NCBI GenBank assembly: GCA_913043205.1
Contig: CAJWLF010000011.1
Coordinates: 17,121 to 81,120, forward strand
Reading direction: 5' to 3'
DNA from: an uncultured Chloroflexota bacterium
Lineage (GTDB): Bacteria > Chloroflexota > UBA11872 > VXNJ01
Length of the DNA stretch: 64,000 nucleotides
Every line of letters begins with the position of its first letter. The stretch's first letter is position 1. A program made the translations under genes and the position numbers. Shown here piece by piece: positions 35,662 to 45,158 of this stretch. The notes below the pieces were generated by a model, which saw only the letters and a program-made list of their open reading frames with translations, had not been told where the DNA came from and made no database searches.

Positions 35662-36156
35662 CTAAGACCCTATTTCAAAACGCGAAAACTCAGACACCTG
35701 CACATTCTCGCCTGTTCTAGCTGCAATCTCCTGAATCAAATCCGTTACTTTTAGCCCAGGGTCTTTGACAAATGGTTGATCAAGGAGTGCCTCGCCCTCG
35801 CATCCTTCATCGGCCGATATACATCCCGGATTCATAGCCGCTATATGCATACATAAATCTCTGGCCAAATTGCGAAAATCATCCGTTCGGGCAACAAAGT
35901 CAGTCTCGCATGACAGAGAAATCATTGCACCAATTGGTCTGTTTGGATGAATGTAGGCTTCAACAAGACCTTCGTTAGTTCCTCGCGAGGAACGGCTCGC
36001 AGCTTTTTCCAGTCCCCGTTCTTTAACAAGAGCTATTGCCTCATCAAATTCGCCATTAGTGTCTTCAAGAGCCCTCTTGCACTCCATCACCCCAGCCCCA
36101 GTGGCCTCCCTCAATTTCTTTACCTCAGAAGCAGAAACGGACCCTGTCCCGGCCAT
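35662..36156 (-). CDS. tsf: Elongation factor Ts, short form
   Basis: Nucleotide exchange factor for EF-Tu. The UBA-like N-terminus KKLREATGAGVMECKRAL and the catalytic TDFVARTDDF motif are present. At 164 residues it is much shorter than the E. coli form (about 283) and lacks the second half of the core and the coiled-coil. Short forms of this kind occur in Thermus and Chloroflexota. It starts 2 bp after rpsB. Confidence 0.95.
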   Translation of the reverse strand: MAGTGSVSASEVKKLREATGAGVMECKRALEDTNGEFDEAIALVKERGLEKAASRSSRGTNEGLVEAYIHPNRPIGAMISLSCETDFVARTDDFRNLARDLCMHIAAMNPGCISADEGCEGEALLDQPFVKDPGLKVTDLIQEIAARTGENVQVSEFSRFEIGS

Positions 36157-36158
36157 TA

Positions 36159-37304
36159 CTACTGACCCTCTTTCTGATTAGCAACGTCAGATTGTTCGTT
36201 TTTTACAGCATCACTTTTTGGAGGCGAATTTCTTTTTGCCTCTGACTTGGTTTTTGCTTTAGTTTTGGACTTTCCCTTAGCTTTGCCCCTAGCCTGTGAC
36301 TTTACCTTGGCTTTGGTAACCTTTTTGGCCGCAGGCTTTGTATCACATATTTTTTTATCTGAATCTTGTACTCGTGAATTAGTTGAATGGGTCTGTTGCG
36401 TCGACGAAGTAGCCATCGCTCCATTTTTATTTCCATCTTGCCCGGAAAGATCCTTCGCCCCAGGAGCAACATCAGCAGTTGATTTGGTATTTTTTGGATC
36501 AGCAACTTCCGCCTCCGATTTTTTTGATTCCGCTTGTTTCCTCGCACTCTCCCTGCGAACCCGATCCTGGCGTTCTCTTTCAGCCCTATCCTTCTTCTCC
36601 TTCTCCAATCGTTCGGCCTCATATTGTTCAAACGCTATGTTCAAGCTTTCGGACAGGCGACCCAAAATTAGGTTCAACGACCTGATGGAATCGTCGTTTC
36701 CAGGTATTACATAATCAACACCAGTGGGGTCACAATTACTATCCACTAATCCAATTACAGGAATCCCCAATGTAATGGCTTCTTTAACTGCTATTGATTC
36801 GCGTTTTGGATCAACAACGAACACTGCTTGCGGGATTTCACTCATCCCTGCGATACCACCCATTTTACGCTCCAGGCGATCCAGCTCGATCATCTGAATC
36901 CTCGCGTCCCTCTTACTTAGCCCTTCAAAAGCGCCTTCTTCGTGTAGGGCCCGTAATTCTTGAAGCTTTCCAAGCCTAAGCTTAATTGTCTGAAAGTTTG
37001 TAAGAGTCCCACCCAACCATCTCTCCATTACATAGTATTGACCACATGAATTTGCGGCTTCACGGACCGCATCTCGGGCTTGTCTCTTGGTGCCCACAAA
37101 AACGATACTGCCGCCACCCCTCACCAGATCCCAGAGAAATGTACTTACTTCATCAAGCGATCGAACTGTCTGCCGAAGATCGAAAATATGGATTTCATTG
37201 CGAGACCCATACAAATACCTAGCCATTTTTGGATTCCATCTTTGGGTCTTATGCCCATAATGGACCCCCGCTGCCAAAAGCTCTCTAATATCAATCAGTG
37301 ACAC
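36159..37304 (-). CDS. rpsB: Ribosomal protein S2 with a long C-terminal extension
   Basis: The first 225-230 residues are an ordinary S2: LLAAGVHYGHKTQRWNPKM, IHIFDLRQT, GTKRQARDAV, ERWLGGTLTNF, IGLVDSNCDPTGVDYVIPGNDD. After that the protein continues for about 150 residues of low-complexity, highly charged sequence. The first part is Glu/Arg-rich and probably helical. A Ser/Asp/Asn-rich linker follows, then a Lys/Ala-rich tail with repeated AK/SK/GK units. The frame stays open and the stop lies 2 bp before tsf, so the tail is real. Its role is unknown. Confidence 0.95.
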   Translation of the reverse strand: MSLIDIRELLAAGVHYGHKTQRWNPKMARYLYGSRNEIHIFDLRQTVRSLDEVSTFLWDLVRGGGSIVFVGTKRQARDAVREAANSCGQYYVMERWLGGTLTNFQTIKLRLGKLQELRALHEEGAFEGLSKRDARIQMIELDRLERKMGGIAGMSEIPQAVFVVDPKRESIAVKEAITLGIPVIGLVDSNCDPTGVDYVIPGNDDSIRSLNLILGRLSESLNIAFEQYEAERLEKEKKDRAERERQDRVRRESARKQAESKKSEAEVADPKNTKSTADVAPGAKDLSGQDGNKNGAMATSSTQQTHSTNSRVQDSDKKICDTKPAAKKVTKAKVKSQARGKAKGKSKTKAKTKSEAKRNSPPKSDAVKNEQSDVANQKEGQ

Positions 37305-37473
37305 GAACCGGTCCTTTCGTCGTTCACCATCATCATCCTGTATATGGGACCGAAAATTTCCGGCAGGACCCTACAGTCCGACGGTGTGAGTATTCGCCCT
37401 CACCACATAGAGAGCGTACCGGATTCTAATACGCAGAGTGGCTAAAGGTCACGCAATATGATCAGAAGGTAAC
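37305..37473 (-). promoter_or_regulatory. Leader/promoter region of the rpsB-tsf operon
   Basis: A 169-bp gap between topA (which ends at 37474) and rpsB. It can hold a promoter and a 5' leader for the ribosomal operon. GGGACC (37347-37352) and GGACCC can form an imperfect hairpin enclosing an A/T-rich loop shortly upstream of rpsB. An autoregulatory S2 leader is possible but not shown. Confidence 0.3.
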
Positions 37474-39522
37474 CTAATCATCATCACCATCAGGCCTTTT
37501 GTTGCTACGATATTTGCAATCCGGATATCTCACGCAACCAAAAAACTTAGTTGTCCGTCCACGTAGATTCCCTCTCCTTTCGACCACTTGCCCATCGCCA
37601 CAATCCGGACATATTATTCCGGTTGCCAGTCCATACCCGCGAGAAAAGTCGCAGTCTGGATAGCCAACGCAAGCAATAAACCAGTTTCCTTTTCTACTTC
37701 GCTTCCAGACAAGGTCTAGGCCGCACTCGGGACAGTCTTCCCCCAATTTCTCGTAGGTTGCTTCAACAACTTTCATATCAGTTTTTGCACGTTGAATATC
37801 TTGTTGAAAAGGATCCCAGAAGTCGGAAAGCGGTTGGATCCAGTCGGTATTGTCAGACGCAACACTATCTAGATTATCCTCCATACGACGAGTAAAAGCT
37901 TTGTCAATAACCTCAGGGAAGAACTCAACGAGCGCGTCTACTACATCTTCCCCCAACTTAGTTGGCCTTAAAGCTCTACCTTCTCTCTCCACGTAGAGGG
38001 CATCGTTTATACGTCTAATAGTGGGAGCGTAGGTACTAGGCCGACCTATTCCCTCTTCCTCCATTACCCGTATTAACCCGGCCTCACTATATCTGGAAGG
38101 TGGCTCCGTAAAATGTTGAATTCCTTCTACAGACTCAGCTAACACCTGCTGCCCGTCAGACAAAGAAAGAATAGCTCTATTTTTCTCTTCGACAGAACCA
38201 TCCTCCTTAGATACGACAAAATGACCGGGAAACACAATTTCCGTAGTCGATGATCTAAATTTATAGGGTGCGTTGCTAGCCAAGTGCGGGGCAATTATCG
38301 CTGTAACTGTCCGCAGTCGTGCAGGGACCATCTGACTTGATACAAACTGTCTCCAAATTAGAGAATATAGACGCCGCTGTGAAGGGTCCAGGTGCTCCTC
38401 CATAGCTTCAGGTGTCCGGTTCACCGAGGTCGGTCGAATTGCTTCATGTGCTTCTTGTGCATTACGTGACTTGGTTTTGTACGTATTCGGTTTGTCCGGA
38501 TATAGATCTTCACCGTATCTCTTCTCTATGAACCCTTTCACTTCCGTACGCGCCTCGTTTGAAATATTCAAAGAGTCAGTTCTCATATACGTAATAAGCC
38601 CCGTCCTATTACCATCAGCTACAACAACTCCCTCGTAAAGTTGTTGAGCAATACGCATCGTTTGCGAAGGCGAAAGGCCTAATCTATTAGACGATGCTCG
38701 TTGTAAGGAAGCTGTGGTAAACGGGGCACTTGGACGCGACTGCCTCTCCCGACTTTTGACAGATTCCACCGTGTAGGATTCCGATTGCAACTGTTCCACT
38801 ATCTGATTGGCGCTGTCCTCGTCAGAAATATCAAGCTTGTCAGGAACCCCAATAACCATTGCATTAAAGGACGAACCAGAACTCTCATGTGCAGAAAACC
38901 GCCCTTCAACTGACCACCATTCATCGGGTACAAAGGCACGAATTTCCCTCTCTCTCTCAACAACCATACGAAGGGCAACACTCTGAACTCGGCCCGCAGA
39001 TCGAGCACCTTTAATTTTCCTATTCAAGAGTGGGCTTAACTCAAATCCAACAAGTCTATCCAGAATTCGTCGAGCCTGTTGAGCAGCCACAAGATTCTCG
39101 TCTATAGCCCGCGGTTCCTCTAAGGCACGTAGAATGGCAGTCTTGGTGATTTCATGAAACTCAACTCTTCGAGTCTTTTTGGCATCCAAGCGGCAAGCTT
39201 CTGCAACATGCCATGCTATTGCTTCACCCTCTCTATCTGGATCAGTGGCAAGTAAAACAAGTGACGCCCGTTCAGCACGATTTTGTAAATCGTTAACGAG
39301 ATTTAGCCTTTCAGGAGGAACAACATACAATGGTTCAAAATCTCTGCGTACATTTACCCCCAACATCCTTTGCGGAAGATCACGAATATGGCCAACCGTG
39401 GCGACCACGTCGAACTCGTTTCCCAAAAACTGTTGAAGCGTTTCAGCTTTTGTTCGAGACTCAACAACTATTAACTGCGACTCTTTAGAGCCATCAGCTT
39501 TAGAACTTAACTTCGTTTTCAA
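37474..39522 (-). CDS. topA: DNA topoisomerase I
   Basis: A type IA enzyme of 682 residues. The Toprim domain starts LIVVESRTKAETL and includes ATDPDREGEAIAWH. The catalytic Tyr is in GLITYMRTDS. EEGIGRPSTYAPTI and the C-terminal domain follow, with two Cys4 zinc fingers (CPECG/CVGYPDC and CPDCG/CVRYPDC). It relaxes negative supercoils. Mfd lies directly upstream (55 bp). Confidence 0.97.
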   Translation of the reverse strand: MKTKLSSKADGSKESQLIVVESRTKAETLQQFLGNEFDVVATVGHIRDLPQRMLGVNVRRDFEPLYVVPPERLNLVNDLQNRAERASLVLLATDPDREGEAIAWHVAEACRLDAKKTRRVEFHEITKTAILRALEEPRAIDENLVAAQQARRILDRLVGFELSPLLNRKIKGARSAGRVQSVALRMVVEREREIRAFVPDEWWSVEGRFSAHESSGSSFNAMVIGVPDKLDISDEDSANQIVEQLQSESYTVESVKSRERQSRPSAPFTTASLQRASSNRLGLSPSQTMRIAQQLYEGVVVADGNRTGLITYMRTDSLNISNEARTEVKGFIEKRYGEDLYPDKPNTYKTKSRNAQEAHEAIRPTSVNRTPEAMEEHLDPSQRRLYSLIWRQFVSSQMVPARLRTVTAIIAPHLASNAPYKFRSSTTEIVFPGHFVVSKEDGSVEEKNRAILSLSDGQQVLAESVEGIQHFTEPPSRYSEAGLIRVMEEEGIGRPSTYAPTIRRINDALYVEREGRALRPTKLGEDVVDALVEFFPEVIDKAFTRRMEDNLDSVASDNTDWIQPLSDFWDPFQQDIQRAKTDMKVVEATYEKLGEDCPECGLDLVWKRSRKGNWFIACVGYPDCDFSRGYGLATGIICPDCGDGQVVERRGNLRGRTTKFFGCVRYPDCKYRSNKRPDGDDD

Positions 39523-39577
39523 ACCGCCATCACGTACTTTCTTTGGTTTATCTTCCGTAGCTGCTATTGACTAACCC

Positions 39578-42500
39578 CTATTCCTGTTGCCTATATTCCA
39601 TGTTACAAACTGCTTGTAAATATGCCATCAAACGGTCTCGCCAATACTTGTCGTCTTCAAACCTATCCCAGACTATTCGATTCGATTTGATTCGCACCGA
39701 TTTACCCAAATGATTCCGCACAGTACGAATATGCACTTGGTGACCGGAGGTAAACTTTATCAGCAATTCGCCATCATAATGTGTAATAGACAAAAGCCCA
39801 ATCGACGTGGCATAAGCTCGAACCTTCATTATGTAACACAGATTCTGAACGCACTTAGGGAAATTACCGAAACGATCCAGCAATTCGTTTACGGCCCTAT
39901 TAGCGTCATCTGGAGTCCGTATGCTCGCAAGTCTTTGGTATTCACGAATTTTCGTACGATAACTTCCAACATATTCCTCTGGCAAATATGCATCGAGTGG
40001 TAAATCCACAGCCGCCGGGGCTACTTTAGCCGGTACTGATTCGCCTCTTTGGAGTTGGACCGCCTCAGTAATCATACGGGTGTAAAGGTCAAAACCTACC
40101 GAATTAGCAAATCCAGACTGATCAGCACCTAATAGGTCGCCAGCGCCGCGGATTTCAAGATCTTTCATGGCAAGCCTGAATCCAGCTCCCAGCTCACTAG
40201 CTTCCATAAGAGCCTCTAGTCGCTGTTTTGCCTCGTCAGTAAGCCTATGTCCGGGACGATGGAGCATATACGCATAGCCTTGGACGTTAGATCGTCCTAC
40301 TCTTCCACGTAATTGGTAAAGCTGAGACAATCCGAACATCCATGAGTCGTCAACTATAAGGGTATTTACGTTCGGTAGGTCCATTCCACTTTCAATTATT
40401 GCGGTACATATGAGTACGTCCGCATTACCACCACCAAAAAAGGTCATAATTCGTTCTAGCTCAGCGCCTGCCATTTTCCCATGCGCCACAGAAAAGGAAG
40501 CCTCAGGAACAAGTCTTTGTAATCGTTCGGCTAGAGCCGCAATTGTTTTAATCCTATTGTGCACCACATAGATCTGTCCTCCACGTCTTAATTCACGTAA
40601 GATAGCCTCGCGCACTATTTCATCGTCCCAACTAGTAACATAAGTTTTGACAGCAAGACGATCTAATGGCGGAGTTTCAATAAGACTAACTTCCCTAAGG
40701 CCCGTTAAGGCCATGTGCAATGTCCTTGGTATTGGAGTGGCGCTCAGTGTTAGTACATCGGTCTCCACACGTAATGACTTCAATTTCTCTTTATGTGCAA
40801 CCCCAAAACGTTGCTCTTCGTCGATTATTACCAGCCCGAGATTTCTGAAATTTATGTCTTTTCCCAATACTCGATGTGTTCCAATAATTAAATCAATGTC
40901 GCCTTCATTAAGTCGTTTGATAATGCTTCGTTGATCAGCAGATGTCCGAAACCGGCTCAAAACCTCTATTGTTATAGGAAAGTCTTTCATTCTGCTACTA
41001 AAGGTTTCCGCATGTTGCTGAGCAAGAATAGTGGTCGGAACCAATATCGCCACTTGCTTACCAGCGTCTATTGCCTTGAATGCCGCCCGAACAGCGACCT
41101 CGGTCTTGCCGTAGCCCACGTCACCACACACCAGCCTATCCATAGGTGATTCAGACTCCATGTCACCCTTTACATCGTCAATAGCAGACGCCTGATCGAG
41201 TGTCTCAACGAATTCAAAAGCATCCTCTAATTGAAGTTGCCATGTAGAGTCGGGTGGAAATGCGTACCCTGTCGAGGTCTTCCTGCTGGCATATAATTGA
41301 ATCAATTGACCCGCAATGTCACGAGCAGATGATTTCGCCTTACTTTTTGCTCGTTCCCAATCAGCAGAGCCAAGCTTGTTGAGTTTTGGGCCATATCCGC
41401 CAGATGAAATATATTTTTGAACTCTTTCAACCTGATCTACCGGTACGTATACTTTAGCTTCACCGGCGTATTGAAGTAGTAGGTACTCTTTTTCACCGCC
41501 AATCTCGGCAAGTTTTACAATCTTTTCAAATTGTCCAATCCCATGTTCAATATGCACAACAAAGTCTCCAGGAGAAATATCGGATAGAAATGCACCGTCA
41601 GATAACGATATCTTTTTTCTCCGTTGGACAGCCTTAGAACGACCGAATATCTCAGCGTCGGTGACAATTTGAATATTCCCTTTCTCGTAACTCCATCCTT
41701 GGCTCAGAAAGCATTTCACTCCGAGCACACTTTGAGACCCCAGGCAATTTACCGTGGCTATGTCGGAGAAGCCGGAGTCGTATTCGATAAATGGACCCTT
41801 CAATTTTCCGAGCTGCTCACTAACGAGAATAGTAGTGTTCTGACCCGACTTTACTGTCTCCACCATTTCATGCAAACGGGATTGAAACAAGGGGATTGAT
41901 CGGAACGATTCAACCATCGAGTGGGACGCAAAGGAAGGATTCTCGCTAGAAAACAACTTAATGGGTGAGTCGTCCATGTGGCAAAAAAAAGCATCATAGT
42001 CAACTAGAGGCGAGGGGGTCTGTCTAGGTAGCTCACCTGATTCAATCAGAGCAAGAAGAGACTCGTCGCTATCGCCAACATATTCTTTAAGCTTTTGCAG
42101 AACTTTGTCATAGTCGTCTATAGCTATTAAGCAGTCTTTACAATAATCCAGAACACAGGCCCATGGCTCTAGTCCACTTGCCAAATAAAAAGCCGACGAA
42201 TCAAAGGAGATACCAGCTTCAAGATAATTTATATGGTTCCGCCAACGCTCTTTGTCCTCTAATCGCATATTGTCAGTATTCAACCTGCCCAATTGATGAG
42301 CTATATCCGGCCCGTTACTAATGGGAATCTCCGAAACTGGGATCAGCCTAAAATCACCGATGCTAAATTTGGACAGTTGGGTGTTTACGTCAAAACGTTG
42401 AATGGAATCTATTTCATCACCAAAGAAGTCCATTCTGACCGGATCGTCGCCTTCTATGGGGTATATGTCGACGATACCGCCTCGAACGGAAAATTCACCA

Positions 42501-43024
42501 GTCTTCTCGACTAGTGGCGTTCTTCGGAAACCAAATGCAAGCAGGGCCTTAACCAGGCGGTCATGCGTTATGACATCCCCCACTGACAAATTAAGTAGCT
42601 CGGCCATATCGGTCATAGACGTAGGAAGCTTGCGCATTGCAGCCTCTACCGACATGACAAAAACAGATCCATTTTCGTTAGCTTGACTAGCTTCCAATAA
42701 ACGATAAAGTCTTGCCGCCCTCTCGTTGGTAGTCCGGCTGCTAGCAGGCCCCTGAGACAAAGCCGGTTGGTCCAGTGCTGGAATCATCACAACTTGCAAA
42801 TCATCTGCCCAAGCATTCAGATCGGACGTCAGTAGGTGGGATCGCGCTTCATCCGCGGTAATGACAATAATTGGAGATGGAAATTGTCGGGCCGCTTCCG
42901 CTAGAAAGATCGGCCTGAGCTGAGGCTGCAATACATAGTTCTGTTTTTCCCCGTTACAGATGCTCGCTATAGGTGTTAGGAATTCCTTGCGAGCGACGAT
43001 GTCAGCAATTTCTTTTAGTCTCAA
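39578..43024 (-). CDS. mfd: Transcription-repair coupling factor Mfd
   Basis: A full-length 1148-residue Mfd: the N-terminal UvrB-like module (GGIVDIYPIEGDDPVRMDFFGDEIDSI), the RNA-polymerase-binding CarD-like domain (GDFVVHIEHGIGQFEKI), and the RecG-like motor with Walker A GDVGYGKTEVA, IIDEEQRFG, TATPIPRTL and QLRGRVGRS. The C-terminal TRCF domain follows. It removes stalled RNA polymerase and recruits UvrA. Its start overlaps the pth stop by 4 bp. Confidence 0.97.
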   Translation of the reverse strand: MRLKEIADIVARKEFLTPIASICNGEKQNYVLQPQLRPIFLAEAARQFPSPIIVITADEARSHLLTSDLNAWADDLQVVMIPALDQPALSQGPASSRTTNERAARLYRLLEASQANENGSVFVMSVEAAMRKLPTSMTDMAELLNLSVGDVITHDRLVKALLAFGFRRTPLVEKTGEFSVRGGIVDIYPIEGDDPVRMDFFGDEIDSIQRFDVNTQLSKFSIGDFRLIPVSEIPISNGPDIAHQLGRLNTDNMRLEDKERWRNHINYLEAGISFDSSAFYLASGLEPWACVLDYCKDCLIAIDDYDKVLQKLKEYVGDSDESLLALIESGELPRQTPSPLVDYDAFFCHMDDSPIKLFSSENPSFASHSMVESFRSIPLFQSRLHEMVETVKSGQNTTILVSEQLGKLKGPFIEYDSGFSDIATVNCLGSQSVLGVKCFLSQGWSYEKGNIQIVTDAEIFGRSKAVQRRKKISLSDGAFLSDISPGDFVVHIEHGIGQFEKIVKLAEIGGEKEYLLLQYAGEAKVYVPVDQVERVQKYISSGGYGPKLNKLGSADWERAKSKAKSSARDIAGQLIQLYASRKTSTGYAFPPDSTWQLQLEDAFEFVETLDQASAIDDVKGDMESESPMDRLVCGDVGYGKTEVAVRAAFKAIDAGKQVAILVPTTILAQQHAETFSSRMKDFPITIEVLSRFRTSADQRSIIKRLNEGDIDLIIGTHRVLGKDINFRNLGLVIIDEEQRFGVAHKEKLKSLRVETDVLTLSATPIPRTLHMALTGLREVSLIETPPLDRLAVKTYVTSWDDEIVREAILRELRRGGQIYVVHNRIKTIAALAERLQRLVPEASFSVAHGKMAGAELERIMTFFGGGNADVLICTAIIESGMDLPNVNTLIVDDSWMFGLSQLYQLRGRVGRSNVQGYAYMLHRPGHRLTDEAKQRLEALMEASELGAGFRLAMKDLEIRGAGDLLGADQSGFANSVGFDLYTRMITEAVQLQRGESVPAKVAPAAVDLPLDAYLPEEYVGSYRTKIREYQRLASIRTPDDANRAVNELLDRFGNFPKCVQNLCYIMKVRAYATSIGLLSITHYDGELLIKFTSGHQVHIRTVRNHLGKSVRIKSNRIVWDRFEDDKYWRDRLMAYLQAVCNMEYRQQE

Positions 43025-43593
43025 TTTTCTATTATTGGAATCTCTGGAATCACTTGTCCCGGTTCTTTCACGACTAGAGCGCAGACCGTCCTACTGGCCA
43101 AAGAAATCATTGTATTTACAGACGACAATTCTGAATCAAGAAACGATTCAAGAACAAAGTCGGCTGCATCGACGCCTGAAGGAGGCCGTCCGACTCCCAT
43201 CCTAATCCGAACGAATTGATCGGATTTAACAGCAGATATAATGGATTTAATACCGTTATGCCCTCCGGACGACCCTTCGGTTTTAACTCGGACCGACCCT
43301 AGCTTAAGATCAATGTCGTCATGCACTACCACAAGGGAAGATAAACAAATACCCAGGTTTTCTAACACTTTCACCACAGATTTCCCAGAATTGTTTACGT
43401 AATTGCTCGGCTGCAATATTTCAAGGCAACTGGACTCGATTTCACAGGAGTACACGCGCCCCGCATTTCTAATTGTGCGCTTAGTGGTTGGCAATGATTG
43501 CGCCAGATGGTTTGCCACCATCCATCCCAAATTATGACGTGTTTTGTGGTAACGAGCGCCTGGATTACCCAAACATACTACCAACCATTTCAT
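43021..43593 (-). CDS. pth: Peptidyl-tRNA hydrolase
   Basis: A 190-residue enzyme. The N-terminus VCLGNPGARYHKTRHNLGWMV contains the catalytic His20, and LQPSNYVNNSGKSV and VVVHDDIDLKLGSVRVK with GGHNGIKSI complete the family signature. It recycles tRNA from dropped-off peptidyl-tRNA. It lies 39 bp after rsmA. Confidence 0.97.
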   Translation of the reverse strand: MKWLVVCLGNPGARYHKTRHNLGWMVANHLAQSLPTTKRTIRNAGRVYSCEIESSCLEILQPSNYVNNSGKSVVKVLENLGICLSSLVVVHDDIDLKLGSVRVKTEGSSGGHNGIKSIISAVKSDQFVRIRMGVGRPPSGVDAADFVLESFLDSELSSVNTMISLASRTVCALVVKEPGQVIPEIPIIEN

Positions 43594-43632
43594 ATTCTAC
43601 CCACCCGAACATATTTCCTATTAATTAGATCT

Positions 43633-44493
43633 TTAGGAGACAAAATTCGTACCCAAAAGAGTTTTGCCGAGCCGCCTCCAGGACGCTAAGTCTAATTCCT
43701 GCGGTCTAACGTTGGGATCAACGTTAGATTCAGAACACAATGATCGAACCTCCCCGACCGAAATATGAAGCCCAGCAGCTAGAGAATTGTGAAGTTTTTT
43801 TCGTCGACTCGCGAAGGCATGGCGAGCCAACAACAGATAGGAACAAACGATCGGATCGTCGGCCGGCACCTCATTGCTGATAATACGCACGAGAGCGGAG
43901 TCAATTTTCGGAATGGGCCAAAAAGCATCGGAAGGTACTTTAAGGAGGAGACGTGATGACCCAAACGACTGAATCAACAATGACAGAAGGCTCATCGAGC
44001 CAGGCTTAGCGCACATCCTTTGTGCTACTTCCAGTTGGAGCATCACCGTCAGTCGAACTGGTCGATGGTTGGACTGAAGCAAATTAACGGTAGTTGGGGT
44101 CCCGATGCTGTAGGGCAAGTTACCCAGTACTGAATAGCTCTCATCCGGAAAAATTGTGGCTGTGTCGATAGACCGGATATCTCGCCGCATTACCTTGACA
44201 TGTCTATGACGTTTGACAAGTCGTCTCAGCTGAAACACCAAATCAGCATCAATCTCGACGGCTAACAGAGCTCCACAAAGTGGTGCTATTAATTCTGTCA
44301 ATCTGCCAGTACCGGCCCCGATTTCAAGGATGTTTTCCGACGGTCGTATATCGGCATGGTGAACGATGGTTGCCAGCACTTCATCGTCTATTAGAAGATT
44401 CTGACCACGAAGCTTACTCGGCCTGAAACCCTTAGGAGCATCACTGGGACGATCCCTCCGGCGGGACTTTCGATTCCGTACCTTCCGCACCAC
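43633..44493 (-). CDS. rsmA: 16S rRNA (adenine1518/1519-N6) dimethyltransferase
   Basis: KsgA/RsmA methyltransferase of 286 residues. The SAM site is EIGAGTGRLTELI and the catalytic motif NLPYSIGTP. RPSKLRGQNLLIDDEVL is the usual N-terminal block, here after a 20-residue basic extension. The C-terminal helical domain is present (HAFASRRKKLHNSL). It shares one base with the upstream SDR-like gene. Confidence 0.96.
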   Translation of the reverse strand: MVRKVRNRKSRRRDRPSDAPKGFRPSKLRGQNLLIDDEVLATIVHHADIRPSENILEIGAGTGRLTELIAPLCGALLAVEIDADLVFQLRRLVKRHRHVKVMRRDIRSIDTATIFPDESYSVLGNLPYSIGTPTTVNLLQSNHRPVRLTVMLQLEVAQRMCAKPGSMSLLSLLIQSFGSSRLLLKVPSDAFWPIPKIDSALVRIISNEVPADDPIVCSYLLLARHAFASRRKKLHNSLAAGLHISVGEVRSLCSESNVDPNVRPQELDLASWRRLGKTLLGTNFVS

Positions 44494-45158
44494 TAAGGTC
44501 CTTCACTAGCTACCGAAAGGATATTGCCAGATACATAATCACTCTGAGATGTCGACAAAAACTCCACTATTCCCGTGACTTGATCGCTTATGTCCGATCG
44601 ACAAGCAACAGCACAATATACAAGCAAGTCACGTGGAATCTTAACAGCATTCATGGAGACTTGGTTCTCAGCAAGCTCCTGAGAAGATGATTTAAGTAGC
44701 ATTCGGGTAGATGAGTCAAGCATCGCACAGACACAGCAATCACAGGACCCGGTTATCAAAACCACCTTGCGCAGTTTTGTCTCGTATTTCGCCTGACGAC
44801 AGGCCCACCTGCAAAACTCCATGGTTTCTCTGAGTACTTGACTAATACTTGTCATAATTTGTCTTGGATCAGCCAGAGGGTTCGATAAACAATGGTTCAT
44901 ATTAGAGCAGAAGACAGCAACATCTATTTCATGCTCAACTGAACTTGTTTGCAAGCAGGACGCAAAAGAATCCTTTCCTACGAATCGCTTAATCTTAAAA
45001 TCCTCGTTCACAAATGGCGCCCAATCGGCCATATTGAAATTAGTGGAGTCGGTTAATAGCCATATAACTTGCTTTCCATCTCTGGAAAATGACTCAGCAA
45101 TATGGCGCATAATGGTAGATTGAGTGGACGCTAGCAGAAGGTGCCCAAAAGACTTCAT
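44493..45158 (-). CDS. SDR-like protein without recognisable catalytic motifs
   Basis: A 221-residue protein I cannot name. Its layout recalls a short-chain dehydrogenase: beta-alpha-beta opening LLLASTQSTIMRHIAESF, a central strand KVVLITGSCDCC, a helix with SSTRMLLKSSSQELA where YxxxK would lie, and an ending SDYVSGNILSVASEG like the SDR C-terminus. The TGxxxGxG, NNAG and YxxxK motifs are all missing. It is cysteine-rich for its size. Its ATGA overlap with the upstream true SDR suggests an inactive partner or decayed duplicate. Confidence 0.6.
   Translation of the reverse strand: MKSFGHLLLASTQSTIMRHIAESFSRDGKQVIWLLTDSTNFNMADWAPFVNEDFKIKRFVGKDSFASCLQTSSVEHEIDVAVFCSNMNHCLSNPLADPRQIMTSISQVLRETMEFCRWACRQAKYETKLRKVVLITGSCDCCVCAMLDSSTRMLLKSSSQELAENQVSMNAVKIPRDLLVYCAVACRSDISDQVTGIVEFLSTSQSDYVSGNILSVASEGP

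Noticed and set aside
36247..36714. Long plus-strand frame opposite the S2 tail
   Set aside because: It mirrors the low-complexity Lys/Ala codons of rpsB; composition (Phe/Leu/Ser-rich) follows from that, with no start signal.
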